Assembly: GCF_030272615.1 (NCBI RefSeq)
Contig: NC_081406.1
Location: 472,058,400 to 472,122,399 of the forward strand
DNA length: 64,000 nt
Reading direction: 5' to 3'
From: Cryptomeria japonica
Taxonomy: Eukaryota; Streptophyta; Pinopsida; Cupressales; Cupressaceae
In this document: piece by piece, positions 44,941 to 57,530 of the stretch
Layout of the letters: each line of letters begins with the position of its first letter
Numbering within the stretch: position 1 is the stretch's first letter
Notes under the pieces: generated by a model
What the model was told of the DNA's origin: nothing
The model's input: the letters and a program-made list of their open reading frames with translations, nothing else
The model's database searches: none
Position numbers and translations under genes: made by a program

Positions 44941-44974
44941 ATTTGATAAGGCACTAATACATTTGGCCTAAAAT

Positions 44975-45165
44975 TTTGATGGAGGTTTCCGATGGAGAAG
45001 GTATATTGTGACCAAATTTGATTTTTTTTTGAAAAATGCCCGCATTCATCGGAATTCCGATGATAATTCAACATTTGGTTTCGACGGAGAAGGAATTGGC
45101 AATGAAATTTGTGTTTTTTTAGAAAAATTTCTTGCGTTCGTCGAAATTTCGATGACCGCATGCAT
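44975..45165 (+). repeat. Two diverged tandem units with near-palindromic cores
   Basis: Unit 1 (about 44975-45065) and unit 2 (about 45070-45165) share the order GGTTTC-GA[TC]GGAGAAGG, an AAATTTG, a T run, GAAAAAT, and a core. The core of unit 1 is the perfect 18-bp palindrome TCATCGGAATTCCGATGA (45046-45063); that of unit 2 is TCGTCGAAATTTCGATGA. No element is recognised. 45166-45523 holds nothing I can assign. Confidence 0.6.
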
Positions 45166-45537
45166 TACTTAAAAAAAAAAAAGACCAAGTCATTTGATAA
45201 ACATTATTCCCGTCGACCTCTGCCACAACAAAAAAATTGTCAGGCATTACAAGGAGGGAAACAGTTCTGGATTGGGGTGCCGCCAAGATCTGGTTGAAGA
45301 AAAAAGGTAGGGTATAATCAACCAATTCATTGTTATACATATTGTGTTAAAAAATATTATTTTCTTTTCAAATATCTAGATTCAAAGTTTATTATATATT
45401 TATCAGATTAATTGCCAATAGAAGAGATGATGAGAGGTTTCTGTAATATGATATGATCAATTTAAAAGAAGAATTTCTTACAAGACCTAAACCCTTGAAC
45501 AATCCTACAATCATGTATTAATTAAACACTGCATTTT

Positions 45538-46504
45538 TTTTTTATAGATAAGTACTACCCCCAATAGGGCTGGGCATTCATTGATTTGTGCGACTCAATG
45601 TTTAACATGTCTCATTCTTCTATCTCAACAAATGCCCGGTTGAAAGGGAATCACATATTCTCCTCCCACCTGCCCCTATGAACCAATTCAACCATAATGA
45701 TTCTTTTTAAGATGGTTTTAATTCTGAGCTTCATACTACTCTTCCTGAGGGGTGTGTCAGAGCTAACTATGAATCTCCTTCAATTTCTAGAGGGTAGATT
45801 CGGTTCCCCACACAGTATTTCAAACCTCTCTCTAGCGGAGTGAACTCTGCAACATCATTGCTCACTATTCCTAGGTATCCTGAGATTCATACCACCATCT
45901 CACTTCTACTATCTTTGATTATGCATCCATAGCCTGCCTCACCCAAATTCCCTTTTGGCAGCCCCATCAAAATTTAATTTATAGTACCCTAGCTCTAGGG
46001 CTTCCCATCTGACATTCTGCCTCATGTTATGTTTAGGATTGACTATAATATTGGGTGGTATTAAAGATCCCCATTTCATCTACACGTTTTTGTCCCAACT
46101 TGTGATGCATTCAATTCTCCTACCATATGCCTTAACAGATGCCAATTCTAAAACCATTCCTCTAATTTTTCCAATAACAGTGGTCACATTCAATTCTTTA
46201 TCTTCAAATATCCTTCTATTATGCTCTTTCCAGATTTGCCACAATGCCGCTGAGGGGATAATTATCCATAGAGAGCCCCAAAGTGATTTATTCCTTGAGG
46301 TAGGTGACCTGATAATATAGCTCTTGAAGTCCTCATTAGAAGATGTCTCCCACTCGAGATTTGCATGAATCCAATTCCAACATTCTTTTGCGAACCTATA
46401 ACCATAGAGTAGATGTCATGTTGTCTCCTCATCAGCTTTGCATAGCACGCATCTAGTAGGTCCATTTATTCCATATTTCTTCAACCTTTCTCTAGTGAGT
46501 ATTG
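45538..46504 (-). pseudogene. LINE ORF2 C-terminal part: zinc-binding region and RNase H-like domain
   Basis: The minus strand gives G-P-T-R-C-V-L-C-K-A-D-E-E-T (zf-RVT region), A-L-W-Q-I-W-K-E-R-N-R-R-I-F (a plant L1 signature), and then an RNase H-like stretch (D-V-A-E-F-T-P-L-E-R-G and I-E-G-D-S). Stops appear at about 46430 and in the last 300 bp. The plus-strand frame 46024-46320 is a shadow. Confidence 0.85.
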
Positions 46505-47555
46505 TGTTAGGTCCTGGAGACAACTAAGAGGGGAGGGGTGAATTAGTTGTCTAATAAATTCAAACCAAAAACAACTTAACCAACCTTTGTGCTTAATACC
46601 AGTAAACCAAACTTTATGTCGGTAGACAGTTTATTAGTTAATTATAGTACCGGTAAAGATTAATGCATGAAACAGAAAGATAATAATGTCCACAACACAT
46701 AACACCAATATTTGTACATGGAAACCCTGTAAGGGGAAAAACCACGGTGGGAAACCTTACCCACAATCAGATGATACTACTATAGATAGTATGTGTATAC
46801 AAATGGGGTCTGCACATGCATAAAGGCCAAGCACCTAGAGCTAATTGCTGAAACACAAATAGGAGTCACACTGACTACAATTGGATGGTTAAATCCAATA
46901 AGAATGTATTGCTCAAAATAGCATCTTCATATGTTGGATTTAGTATCAATGTAGTTCTGTTTGTCTTTATAGATACCTTGCTTCACCTTCAAATGATGTT
47001 TGCATGTATAGCTCTGCTTATTCTCACATATTCCTTCTTACAATTCCTTATCCTTATTGCCTATCGATCTTACAAATAAGATCTTACATATATAACCTAA
47101 GACCAATTTTAGTAGGTCAACTCTAGAAAATATTACAATAGAACAATTACAAGTAAATCAATAACCGATGCAATATCCGATTCAACATGTCGGCTTAATT
47201 CATTTACAATAACAACAAAATCATCTCCAAAGCACATTGTGCTGATCTGGAATAGACAAGCCCATCGGTGCATAACCTGGACCTATTTGCCAGTAAAAAC
47301 AAATATGCAATACGAATATGCCAATGAACAAATCTCCAAGTCAAAGTGTCCAAATGATGTCTTCAACATAACCAGGTGTTTTCCATATCATTCCAAGTGT
47401 CGGTGAACATTATATCCTGTCGGTGTACCAGATATCGATGACTGTGCATAAGTCACTTGCTTGCCGGTGAACATAGCCGATTCTTCAAAGTGCTCGAGTT
47501 GATAAGTGTTAGTAGGTGTTGACATCAATGACAAAACCATACCAAAATACCAACA
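46505..47555 (-). repeat. 3' LTR of element I
   Basis: This 1051-bp LTR pairs with 59849-60905. On the minus strand it begins TGTTGGTATTTTGG. The box GGAAACCCTGTAAGGGGAAAAACC lies near 46721. The polypurine tract (minus CAAAGGGGGAGAT, 47556-47568) follows, with a second tract-like copy at about 47749-47766. Confidence 0.93.
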
Positions 47556-47920
47556 ATCTCCCCCTTTGGCATTGATGGTAACACAAGATGGAAAAACCAT
47601 CAAAGTGCCAAAACAGAAATGCCAAATGCCAAAAACCAATATTCTCTTAAAATCAAAATTTAGATACAGAGAGTAATCAATATCAAAGTAACAATTTCTC
47701 CCCCAATGAAAAATCTCTCACCAAAAGATAATGTGTTTTTCCATAGATATCTCTCCCCCTTTGACATCAAATGCCAAAGCCAATACAAAACTAGATATAA
47801 ATACAAAATACCAACCAATTCAGTATGCCAACTACTCCCCTGAGAAGTAGCTCTCCTCATCATAGCCGGAGTAAAAGATTTCTCTGTTAATTCTATTGGT
47901 TGATGACAAACATCAACTGT

Positions 47921-48900
47921 CTAAGTCTCTACTGGTGGGGGTATGACCCCAAGCTGATGTCTAAGATATTCAAAGGTCTCTTTAGGTAGAGGTTTAGTGA
48001 AAATATATGCAATATGCTCTTTAGTATTCACATAAACCAGTTTTACTTCTTTTGCTTCAACATTCTCTTTCAGAAAATTCAGTTTGATAGAAACATGTTT
48101 GGTTTTAAAATGTAATACCAGATTCTTAGATATATCAGTTGTTGCAGTGTTATCACAATAGATAGTTATAGGTTCCTTGCATTTTACCTTTATGTCCTTC
48201 AACATTTGCTTAAGCCATAATACCTGTGTACAGTTAGTTGCTGCTGCAACATATTCTAATTTTGTTGTTGATAAAGATGTGCAACTTTGTTTCTTACTCA
48301 ACCAAGAAATTAATCTGCTTCCAAGAAAAAATGCTCCGCTGGTGGTGCTTTTTCTATCATCCACATCTCCTACTCAATTTGCATCTGTGTATGCACATAA
48401 TTCAAAGTTTTCATCTCTAGGATACCATAAGCCAAGATTTTTAGTACCTTGTAAGTACCAGAAAATCCTTTTTACTACTGATTCATGATTTTCTCTAGGA
48501 TTACTCTAAAATCTAGAAACAATACATACTGCATTCATAATATCAGGTCTTGTTTGTGTCAAATGCAGTAGGCCTCCTATCATAGATTTGTACCTAGTCA
48601 GATAAATAGGTGTAGATTCATCGCTTAGTGATAATTTGTCATTTGTAGTCATAGGTGTGCTTACTAGTTTAGAGTTCTCCATCCCAAATTTCTTTAGTAA
48701 CTCTTTCAAGTACATGGATTGACTCAAGAATATAGCTTTATCAGTTTGTGAAATCTGCAATCCTAAAAAGAATTTTATCTCTCCAATCATAGACATTTCA
48801 AATTCTTGTTGCATTTTAATAGAAAAGTCTTTACATAATCCGTCTTCTCCTCCAAAGATTATATCATCAACAAAAACTTCTATAACCAAGATGTCATCAT
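47921..48900 (-). pseudogene. Copia RT C-terminal half and RNase H (element I)
   Basis: From 48900 the reading is I-L-V-I-E-V-F-V-D-D-I-I-F-G-G (F-V-D-D box intact), K-F-F-L-G-L-Q-I-S-Q-T and S-M-I-G-G-L-L-H-L-T-Q-T-R-P-D-I. RNase H has D-D-R-K-S-T, T-I-Y-C-D-N-T-A and F-T-K-P-L-P-K. Stops occur near 48510 and 48380. The family T-E-A-E-Y motif is T-K-L-E-Y here. Confidence 0.9.
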
Positions 48901-50416
48901 TGTTGGCATTACAGTAAGAAAGATTGTTGATATTCAATAAGGATATTGAGAAGGTTGTTGAAGATTGTTGATATAATTGAAGAAGGATGATAACTATCTT
49001 TATAACATTATTTTCTCATTGATGTCAAGAAATTGATTATCTGATTCAGTATGATGTTGCCATATCTTGAGAAGATTGATTTGAAGAGAATTAAGATGTC
49101 GGTAAAAGACACAGAAAGAATGTGATGAATAAGGGGAGAAATAAGTTATTCAATGGGCAACTATTACCGAGTTAGACAATGATGAGATCATGATGTTTAT
49201 ATTGATTTGATATCCTACATATGTTGATAATTATAAGGTTAATACTATACTATGTCACTGAGAAAAGAACCTAGTCGGTAAAACCTAAGGAACCTAGTCG
49301 GTAAACCCTAAGGTTATCGATATCGGTTAATGAAGGAGGAATGTCTACTGAGTAAAGTTTAGTATTTACCAAGTTGCAACTGAGTTATGATAGTGCGTAT
49401 TAAATGAATACAAGCATTATTTAATGAAGGACAATGATTATCTGGAGATGTATAAATGATTGGAATGTTGCACATGAAGTTTGTTAAGGATCTATGGCAA
49501 AGGAAAATCGAAAGGAAGATCTATGACGCAGATTGAACCGTTATAACCTTGTGCAAGTTCCAAGAAAGGAATACAAGTCTCAAGGAAAGGTAAAACATTT
49601 TCAAATTGAAAGGATACATTGAACTTGGTTAAGTTTGAAGATTTGATGGCTAAGATTGATCATGGGAAATGTGATCAAGGAGATTAAGCGGTTAGCAATT
49701 GTTTATAAATAAGGAATTGTTGATAAACATTGTATGCGGGCAAGTGTAAGCACAGGGATGTTACATAGTGATTACCGAGCACAGAAGCTTGAAGACCTGT
49801 TTGAATAACAGAGTAGAGAGCCCAGTAGAGGGACAAGATAAGTCCTATGACTAGATTGGTTTGAGCAAATAAGAATCTGCTTTAGCATTTTAGATGTGAA
49901 GTTGCAGATATATTTTATTACTGTTATTTTGTAAAGTGACAGAAAATCTCTTAACCGAGTGGACTTAATAGTCTTATTTGTAAACCCTCTAGCAAGGTAA
50001 CATTCTAAATGAGTGTTTGAAATCCTTTGACAAGGTCACTTCTAACCAAGTGAAGATCCTAACAGATCTGAGGGAAATCCCTTAACCGGGTCACATCTAG
50101 CAATGTGTTTGTAATCTTTAACAAGATTTGCTTTTAACCGAGCATACTCTAGAAGAGTATATTTCTTAGTGGGTCTGAAGTCCCACAGTGGTTTTTCCCT
50201 ATTTGGGTTTCCACATTAAATCTGGTGTTATGAGTTTTATGATGATTATGTGTTTATGAGTTAACATGTTTAAGTAGTTTTTGGTTATATTGCTGAAGTA
50301 TATGTTACCGAGGTTGAATCTATTGATTTTATGGAAGTTAAGTTTGTATGATTCACCCCCCCCTCATCTTGTTAGCTTTTGGCATTTGTACTTTACAATT
50401 AGTATCAGAACTAATA
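48901..50416 (+). repeat. 5' LTR of element A
   Basis: It runs TGTTGGCATTACAG to AGAACTAATA, where the 3' LTR ends TAACA. A TATA box TATAAATA lies at about 49704-49711. About 49950-50165 is a chain of degenerate AACC[AG][AG]GT...TCT units. The box CCCACAGTGGTTTTTCCC/GGGTTTCCAC lies near 50182-50212. Confidence 0.95.
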
Positions 50417-50418
50417 GT

Positions 50419-50430
50419 TGGTATCAGAGC
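50419..50430 (+). other. Primer-binding site of A (initiator tRNA-Met)
   Basis: TGGTATCAGAGC lies two bases after the 5' LTR. Confidence 0.93.
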
Positions 50431-50481
50431 ATTGGACTCCGAAAGAAAAAGTTTAAAGGTACTTGAGGCAAAGATCCGAAG

Positions 50482-51401
50482 ATGTATAAAAGGGATGCAC
50501 CGAAGCTGAACAAGTCAAGTTTCTCCACATGGCAGAAAAGGATGAAGCTGCATTTATCAGGAATTGGAGAATATGCAACATATTATCTGGAGAATGATTA
50601 CATTGCACCAAGAACCAACCCTATCACCCTGGAAGAGATTAAGGCAAAGCAAGAACATATTCAAGCTATGATTGAAATAACATCAGCATTGACTGACTCA
50701 AAGTTTAATGATCTAGAAGGCTGTAATGATGCAAAAGCAATGTGGACTAAGCTCATATTTGTGTATGGAGGTGATGAACATGTTCAAAGAGCAAAAGTAG
50801 ATAGTCTAAGAGGAAAACTTGAATCCATGAGAATGAATGAAGGTGAGAACATAACTCAATACAGTACAAGACTAAAGGAGATTGTCAATCGAATTAAAGG
50901 AGCAGGTGGAACTATTGAAGAAAAGGATATAACAAGTAAGTTGTTGAGAGCCCTTCTACCAGCTTATGCTATTCGAGTCTCTACAATCAATGAATTGAGG
51001 TCTGTACCTAACATGCCAGTTTCTTTGGATGCTACTATTGGTAAGCTACATGCATTTGAGTTAAGTAATTTTGATAATAGTGGGTCTTCGGTAATAAAGT
51101 AGAATCTGCATTCAGTTCTTTTCATATTGGTGAATCTGATGATTACAATGATAGAATGAGTAAGTACTCTGAAGGGGATCATAGTGGAGCAAGTGAAAGA
51201 TTTCGAAAGAACATGGAAAAAGTGCACAAACTATATGAGGAAATCAAGAAGAAAGAAGAATTTGAAGCATTATTAGCCAGAAGGTTACCGAGAGGAAAAG
51301 GCAAGTATAAAGGAAAGCTACCTTTAAAATGTTTCAATTGTGATAAAATAGGACATATGGCTTCTAACTGTCCTGACAAAGAATCTAGTGAAAATAGATA
51401 A
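50482..51401 (+). pseudogene. Copia gag (element A)
   Basis: Met 50482 starts M-Y-K-R-D-A-P-K-L-N-K-S-S-F-S-T-W-Q-K-R-M-K. The core has L-R-G-K-L-E-S-M-R-M-N-E-G-E-N-I and L-L-R-A-L-L-P-A-Y-A-I-R-V. A one-base change near 51090 moves the frame. The nucleocapsid follows with an intact knuckle C-F-N-C-D-K-I-G-H-M-A-S-N-C near 51331-51372. Stops follow from 51399. Confidence 0.9.
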
Positions 51402-51579
51402 TACCGAGATAACAGGTAGAAAGACAACCAATACAGAGGACACTGAGACTTTAGAAGGAGAGATAGAAAGACATGTCTAGTAGCTAATGAGGAATCCAAC
51501 GATGATGAATCTGATAAAACTGATACTGAGGAAGTTGTTTATGTGGCTATTAAAGATGGATCTGATGAAGAAAGGTATT

Positions 51580-52821
51580 AAGAAAAAGTCCTAATATCTC
51601 ACATAAATAATAATGATTCTTGGATCATAGACAATGGATGCTCACATCACATGATAGGTGATAAACACAAGTTTGTTAAATTAGAAGACTATGATGGAGG
51701 CTATGTAAGATTTGGTAATGATGCACCATGTCCAGTGAAAGGTAAAGGATCTATAAAAATTCTTGACAATGCTAAATGTGATGATGTATATTGGGTTGAA
51801 GGATTGAAATACAATTTGTTGAGTGTAGCACAGCTAAACAATATAGGATACCGAATAGAATTTCAGAAAGGAATTGTCAAAGTTCATGAAAAGCATGGAA
51901 ATTTATCTGCTACTAGGACACAAACAAAAGGTAATACATTTCATCTTGACTCAACTCGGAACAAGTGTCTTTATGCAAAGATAGATGATACCTAGTTATG
52001 GCATAAAAGGTTTTGTCATTTAAATTTTGATAATCTGATCAAAATAAGTAAGAAGCATCGAGTAAAAGGTCTACCAAGTCTTGAAAAACCTGAGAATTCT
52101 ATGTGCCGAGGATGCCAGATGGGTAAGATGACAAGATCAAGCTTTACAAGTAAGTCCTACACTTCTACAGGAATTTTAGATCTAGTACATATTGATCTTT
52201 GTGGTCCTATGAAAGTTCAAAGTTATTATGGTGATAAATATTTCATATTATTTGTGGATGATTACTCAAGGATGATGTCAGTCATGTTTTTAAAAGAAAA
52301 ATTTGAAGCTTTTCAAATGTTTAAATGGTACAAGGCAAGAGTTGAAAATGAAACAGGAAGACAACTGAAATGTCTTAGATCTGATAGAGGAGGAGAGTTC
52401 ACTTCTAATGAATTTAACTTATTCCTGCAACAATCATGGTATAAAAAGGCAAGTATCTACACTAAGAACACCTCAGCAAAATGGGATAGCCGAGAGAAGA
52501 AACAGATCAATTGTAGATTGTGCAAGAATCCTGATGATAGAAAAGAGGGTACCTCAAACATTTTGGAGAGAAGCAATCAGCACTACAGTTTACACCCTGA
52601 ACCGAGTTCAATTGAAGAAAGGAACTATGAAGACACCTTATGAGATTTGGTATGACAAGAAACCTAATGTAAGCTATTTTAAAATCTTTGGAAGTAGATG
52701 CTATGCTCACAAAGATGACAGAAATGGAAAATTTGATCAGAAAAGTGAAGAAGGAACATTTCTTGGTTATTCTTCTAGAAGTAAAGCATTTAAATGTCTG
52801 ATCAAATCATCTAAAAAATAG
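51580..52821 (+). pseudogene. Copia protease and integrase (element A)
   Basis: The protease site reads W-I-I-D-N-G-C-S-H-H-M, so the catalytic Asp-Ser-Gly has become Asp-Asn-Gly. The pre-integrase V-E-G-L-K-Y-N-L-L-S-V-A-Q-L follows. A TAG at 51994-51996 precedes the zinc finger (W-H-K-R-F-C-H-L-N, C-R-G-C-Q-M-G-K). The core has V-H-I-D-L-C-G-P and R-S-D-R-G-G-E-F. A frameshift near 52420 leads into Q-N-G-I-A-E-R-R-N and F-L-G-Y-S-S-R-S-K-A. Confidence 0.9.
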
Positions 52822-54278
52822 TGGAAAGTGCAAATGTGAAAATTGATGAATTTGCAGAAAGAAACAATGAAGGAAATTCCAAAGAACCAAAAGATTATGA
52901 AGAATTCATTTATGTTCAACCAAGAAGTCCTACCGAGAAAACTGCTGAAGAAAATGAAGATAATGTCGAGTTACCGAGTGATGAGGAAGATCATATAGAA
53001 CCTACCGAGCCTATATTAGCTAAATATGTCAGAATACATCATACATCAAGTCAGAATATAGGAGATAAGGATGATCTAGTGATGACAAGGATCAAACTAA
53101 GATAGAACACATGTCTGATTTCTGAATTTGAACCGAGAATAGTGAAAGAGGCATTTAACAGTGAAGATTGGGTAAATGCTATGACAGAAGAGATTGATCA
53201 AATCAAGAAGAATGACACATGGACACTAATCCCAAGATCGAAGGACAAAAATGTAATTGGTACAAAGTGGATTTTTAGAAACAAGCTAAATGAAAAAGGT
53301 GAGGTTATTCACAACAAAGCAAGACTAGTTTGCAAAGGTTATGCTCAAGAAGAAGGAATAGATTATGGTGAGACTTTTGCAACTGTAGCTAGACTTGAGG
53401 GATTAAGAACATTGTTGGCATATGCTACTTTCAAAAATTTCAAGGTATATCAAATGGATGTTAAATCTGCATTTTTGAATGGTATACTAGAAGAAGAAGT
53501 TTACATTTAAAAACCTGAAGGAACTGTTGAAGACAGGAGTAAAGATTAGGTATGCAAACTAAACAAAGCCTTATATGGTCTGAAGTAAGCACCTAGAGCA
53601 TGGTATGAAAGACTGCACTCTTATTTGATTAAGATTGGCTTTATAAGGACAAGTGAAAACAACAATATGTACATGAAGAAAGATAAGGACAATGGAATAC
53701 TGATCTCAACCATATTTGTTGATGACATTATATTTTGTGGAAATGACTCTCTATGCAAGAATTTTGGTAATGAAATGTGCAAAGAATTTGAGATGTCACT
53801 AATCGGTGAGATAAATTATTTTATAGGTTTACAGATACTGCAAATGAAAGATAAAATTTTCATTACTCAATCCAAGTACATAAAGGAAATCTTGAAGAAA
53901 TTTGGAATGGAGGATTCTAAACCAGTAAGTACTCCTATGACTACTAACTGTAAATTATCAAAGAATGATGAATCTGCATCTATTGATGAGACACTTTACC
54001 GATCTATGATTGGGAAGTTGCAATATGTTGTGCATAGTAGATCAGATATAGCACATGCAGTAGGTATTGTAGCAAGATTCTCTGCAGATCCCAAGGAAAC
54101 CCATATGACAGCAATCAAGAGAATTTTCAGATACCTGAGAGGCACTGAATATTATGGCTTAGTATATGAAAAGAAGAATGATTTTGATTTAAAAGTTTAT
54201 ACTGATGTTGATTGGGCAGGAAACATAGATGACAGGAAAAGCACAAGTGGTGGAGCTTTCTTTGTAGAGAAAGACTAG
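52821..54278 (+). pseudogene. Copia reverse transcriptase (element A)
   Basis: An acidic integrase-RT linker (52821-53105) leads into [25 protein letters not shown] and [12 protein letters not shown]. Stops lie at 53508 (Y-I-x-K-P-E-G), 53547 and 53586 (G-L-K-x-A-P-R-A-W). The catalytic box I-F-V-D-D-I-I-F is intact near 53716. It ends in D-D-R-K-S-T-S-G-G-A-F-F-V at a frameshift near 54270. Confidence 0.92.
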
Positions 54279-54667
54279 TGAGTTGGCTTAGCAAGAAACA
54301 AGGATGTATTTCACAGTCAACAACAGAAGCTGAATATGTTGCTGCAGCATTGAATTGTACCAATATAGCATGGATCAAACAACTGTTGGAAGGTATAAAT
54401 GAGAAAGTTACCGAGCCAGTAACTATATTCTGTGATAATACTAGTGCCATAAACATTTCAAAGAATCTAGTAATGCACTCTAAGACAAAGCATATATCCA
54501 TAAAGTATCATTATCTCAGAGAAGAAGTTCAAGAGAAGAAAGTTGTGCTGGAATATATCAGTTCAAAGGAGCAATTAGCAGACATCTTCACAAAACCACT
54601 GCCAAGGGACACTTTTGAGTATCTCAGAAGCAAGTTAGGGGTCCGACCCCTATCTTCTACTCACTAA
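54278..54667 (+). pseudogene. Copia RNase H (element A)
   Basis: The 129-codon reading starts M-S-W-L-S-K-K-Q-G-C-I-S-Q-S-T-T-E-A-E-Y-V-A-A. It has I-F-C-D-N-T-S-A-I-N-I-S-K-N and ends with A-D-I-F-T-K-P-L-P-R-D-T-F. All the family motifs are present. Only the upstream shift prevents fusion with the RT. Confidence 0.92.
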
Positions 54668-55126
54668 CCAAGTTCAGTGAAAGCAGCAATTCGATGAATT
54701 TACAAAATATTATGTGTGGATTGATGTTGATTTATGCACTTTAGAAGGTTTTCAAAAGTTGTGCAGGAAATTTTGAATAGAGACAAGTTGCTATAACCGA
54801 GACTGAGATGATACACATCAAGGCAAATCACTTCACAACGGAAGAAATCATGATTTAGTTCTTTTACTTTTTTTTGGCATTATTGTCAAAGGGGGAGAAG
54901 ACTATAAGTGGTTAAAAGACTAAATGGTTGACTGAATGGTAAAGCCTTGAATGATGAAATAATAGAAGAATAATGACAAGGGGAGAAGATAGGAAAAGGG
55001 AGAAGACTTCAGAAGATTTTAATAGCTGAAGGATAACAAGAGAAGTCTAACAGCAATCTGAATCCGAATCAAATTGAATATCTTGTTGGTACCACCATTT
55101 AAATTGTTGGTTTTTCCATCAATGCC

Positions 55127-55138
55127 AAAGGGGGAGAT
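55127..55138 (+). other. Polypurine tract of A
   Basis: AAAGGGGGAGAT abuts the 3' LTR. A second copy TTGTCAAAGGGGGAGAAG lies at 54883-54900. The 8-bp arms CATCAATG (55117-55124) and CATTGATG (55255-55262) bracket the tract and U3 start. Confidence 0.88.
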
Positions 55139-56655
55139 TGTTGGCATTACAGTAAGAAAGATTGTTGATATTCAATAAGGATATTGAGAACATTGTTGAA
55201 GATTGTTGATATAACTAAAGAAGGATGATAACTATCTTTATAACATTATTTTCTCATTGATGTCAAGAAATTGATTATCTGATTCAGTATGATGTTTCCA
55301 TATCTTGAGAAGACTGATTTGAAGAGAATTAAGATGTCGGTAAAAGACACAGAAAGAATGTGATGAATAAGGGGAGAAATAAGTTATTCAATGGGCAACT
55401 ATTACCGAGTTAGACAATGATGAGATCATGATGTTTATATTGATTTGATATCCTACATATGTTGATAATTATAAGGTTAATACTATACTATGTCACTGAG
55501 AAAAGAACCTAGTCGGTAAAACCTAAGGAACCTAGTCGGTAAACCCTAAGGTTATCGATATCAGTTAATGAAGGAGGAATGTCTACTGAGTAAAGTTTAG
55601 TATTTACCGAGTTGCAACTGAGTTATGATAGTGCGTATTAAATGAATACAAGCATTATTTAATGAAGGACAATGATTATCTGGAGATGTATAAATGATTG
55701 GAATGTTGTACATGAAGTTTGTTAAGGATCTATGGCAAAGGAAAATCGGCAGGAAGATCTACAGTGCAGATTGAACCGCTATAACCTTGTGCAAGTTCCA
55801 AGAAAGGACTACAAGTCTCGAGGAAAGGTAAAACATTTTCAGATCAAAAGGATACATTGAACCTGGTCAAGTTTGAAGATCTAATGGCTAAGATTGGTCA
55901 TGGGAAATCTGATCAAGGAGATTAAGCAGTTAGCAATTGTTTATAAATAAGGAATTGTTGATAAACAATGTATGTGGGCAAGTGTAAGCACAGGGATGCT
56001 ACATAGTGATTACCGAGCATAGAAGCTTGAAGACCTGTTTGAATAACAGAGTAGAGAGCCTAGCAGAGGGACAAGATAAGTCCTATGACTAGATTGTTTT
56101 GAGCAAATAAGAATCTGCTTTAGCATTTTAGATGTGAAGTTGCAGATATATTTTATTACTATTATTTTGTAAAGTGACAGAAAATTTCTTAACCGAGTGG
56201 ACTTAATAGTCTTATTTGTAAACCCTCTAGCAAGGTAATATTCTAAATGAGTGCTTGAAATCCTTTGACAAGGTCACTTCTAACCATGTGAAGTTCCTAA
56301 TAGATCTGAGGGAAATCCCTTAACCGGGTCACATCTAGCAATGTGTTTGTAATCTTTAACATGATTTTCTTTTAACCGAGCATATTCTAGAAGAGTATAT
56401 TTCTTAGTGGGTCCAAAATCCCACAGTGGTTTTTCCCTATTTGGGTTTCCACATTAAATATGGTGTTATGAGTGTTATGATGATTATGTGTTTATGAGTT
56501 AACATTTTTAAGCAGTTTTTGGTTATATTGCTGAAGTATATGTTACCGAGGTTGAATCTATTGATTTTATGAAAGTTAAGTTTGTATGATTCACCCCCCA
56601 TCTCATCTTGTTAGCTATTGGCATCTGTACTTTACAATTAGTATAAGAACTAACA
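55139..56655 (+). repeat. 3' LTR of element A
   Basis: This 1517-bp LTR ends GAACTAACA and is followed by the duplication ATCAT. It has the same landmarks as the 5' LTR. Confidence 0.96.
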
Positions 56656-56660
56656 ATCAT

Positions 56661-57530
56661 TAGTCACTTTGTAGTATAAGTCATTGTCGACATTACCTTT
56701 AAAAAATCCAATCTTCAAAAGATACTTATCCAATCTAGCATACCAAGCTCTTGGAGCTTGCTTCAAGCCATACAAAATTTTTCTTAACCCGCAAACCATA
56801 TCTTTGTTATCTGTCAAAGAAAATCCATCAGGTTGCTTAATGTAAACTTCTTCTTCAAGATCTCCATTCAAAAATGCACATTTAATATTCATTTGATATA
56901 CTTTGTAGTTCTTGTGTCCTGCAAAAGCCAAGAATAATCTGACTGCCTCAATTCTAGCTATCGGTGCAAAGGTTTCATTATAATCAATTCCTTCTTCTGA
57001 GAATATTCCTTACACAATAGTCTTACTTTATTTCTAATTACCTTACCATCTTCATTGATTTTGTTTCTGAATACCCATTTTGTTCCAATCACATTTTTGT
57101 CTTTAGGTCGGGGAACTAATGTCCATGTGTTACTCTTCTCAATTTGTTCTAATTCTTCTTCCATAGCTTTAATCCAGTGTTTATCTTCACATGCCTCATT
57201 TATTGATGATGGTTCAATTTGAGAAATAAGACATACCTCTTCATTTGCCAATCTTCCTCTTATCATAACTCCTTGATATTTGTTCCCAATTATCTGATTT
57301 TTAGAGTGATTCAGTCTTACATACCAAGGTGTCTTTGTTTGCTGTTGTTCCTTAGTTATAGTGGAATTTTCAGATGATACCGGTGTAACTGGATCTTCAT
57401 TTTGTACCGATTGATTCACTGTAGGTTCATTTGTCAATATCTTTGTTGCTGGTTCAGAGTCTATATACCTTGAAGTTCCTCTAAATTGTTCATCAATCTT
57501 CACATTTGTACTCTCAACAATTTTTTGCAA
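56661..57530 (-). pseudogene. Copia RT N-terminal half and linker (element I)
   Basis: The minus strand has an integrase-RT linker (Thr/Gln/Glu-rich), then H-W-I-K-A-M-E-E-E-L-E-Q-I, V-I-G-T-K-W-V-F-R-N-K-I, a frameshift near 56960, and Y-Q-M-N-I-K-C-A-F-L-N-G. The family has Y-Q-M-D-V-K there, so the first catalytic Asp is Asn. It then reads G-L-K-Q-A-P-R-A-W-Y and breaks at the A insertion. Confidence 0.9.

Larger units (their letters stand above)
40300..44950 (+). mobile_element. Ty3/gypsy element H (chromovirus-like), truncated in integrase
   Basis: The plus-strand order is primer site, gag, protease, RT, RNase H, and the very start of integrase (C-I-P-K...S-M-R near 44920), where it stops abruptly. 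The RT resembles chromoviruses and an initiator-Met-like primer site fits that group, but the chromodomain region is missing. Many stops and shifts make it old. Confidence 0.8.
48901..56655 (+). mobile_element. Full-length Ty1/copia element A
   Basis: This 7755-bp element has LTRs of 1516 and 1517 bp and a perfect TSD ATCAT (48896-48900 and 56656-56660), inserted in the RT of I. Gag, protease, integrase, RT and RNase H are all present in copia order on the plus strand but are broken by several frameshifts and stops. I counted about 59 differences between the LTRs (near 4 percent), so it is the youngest dated element here. Two solo LTRs of the same family lie at 182-1698 and 9575-11096. Confidence 0.96.
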
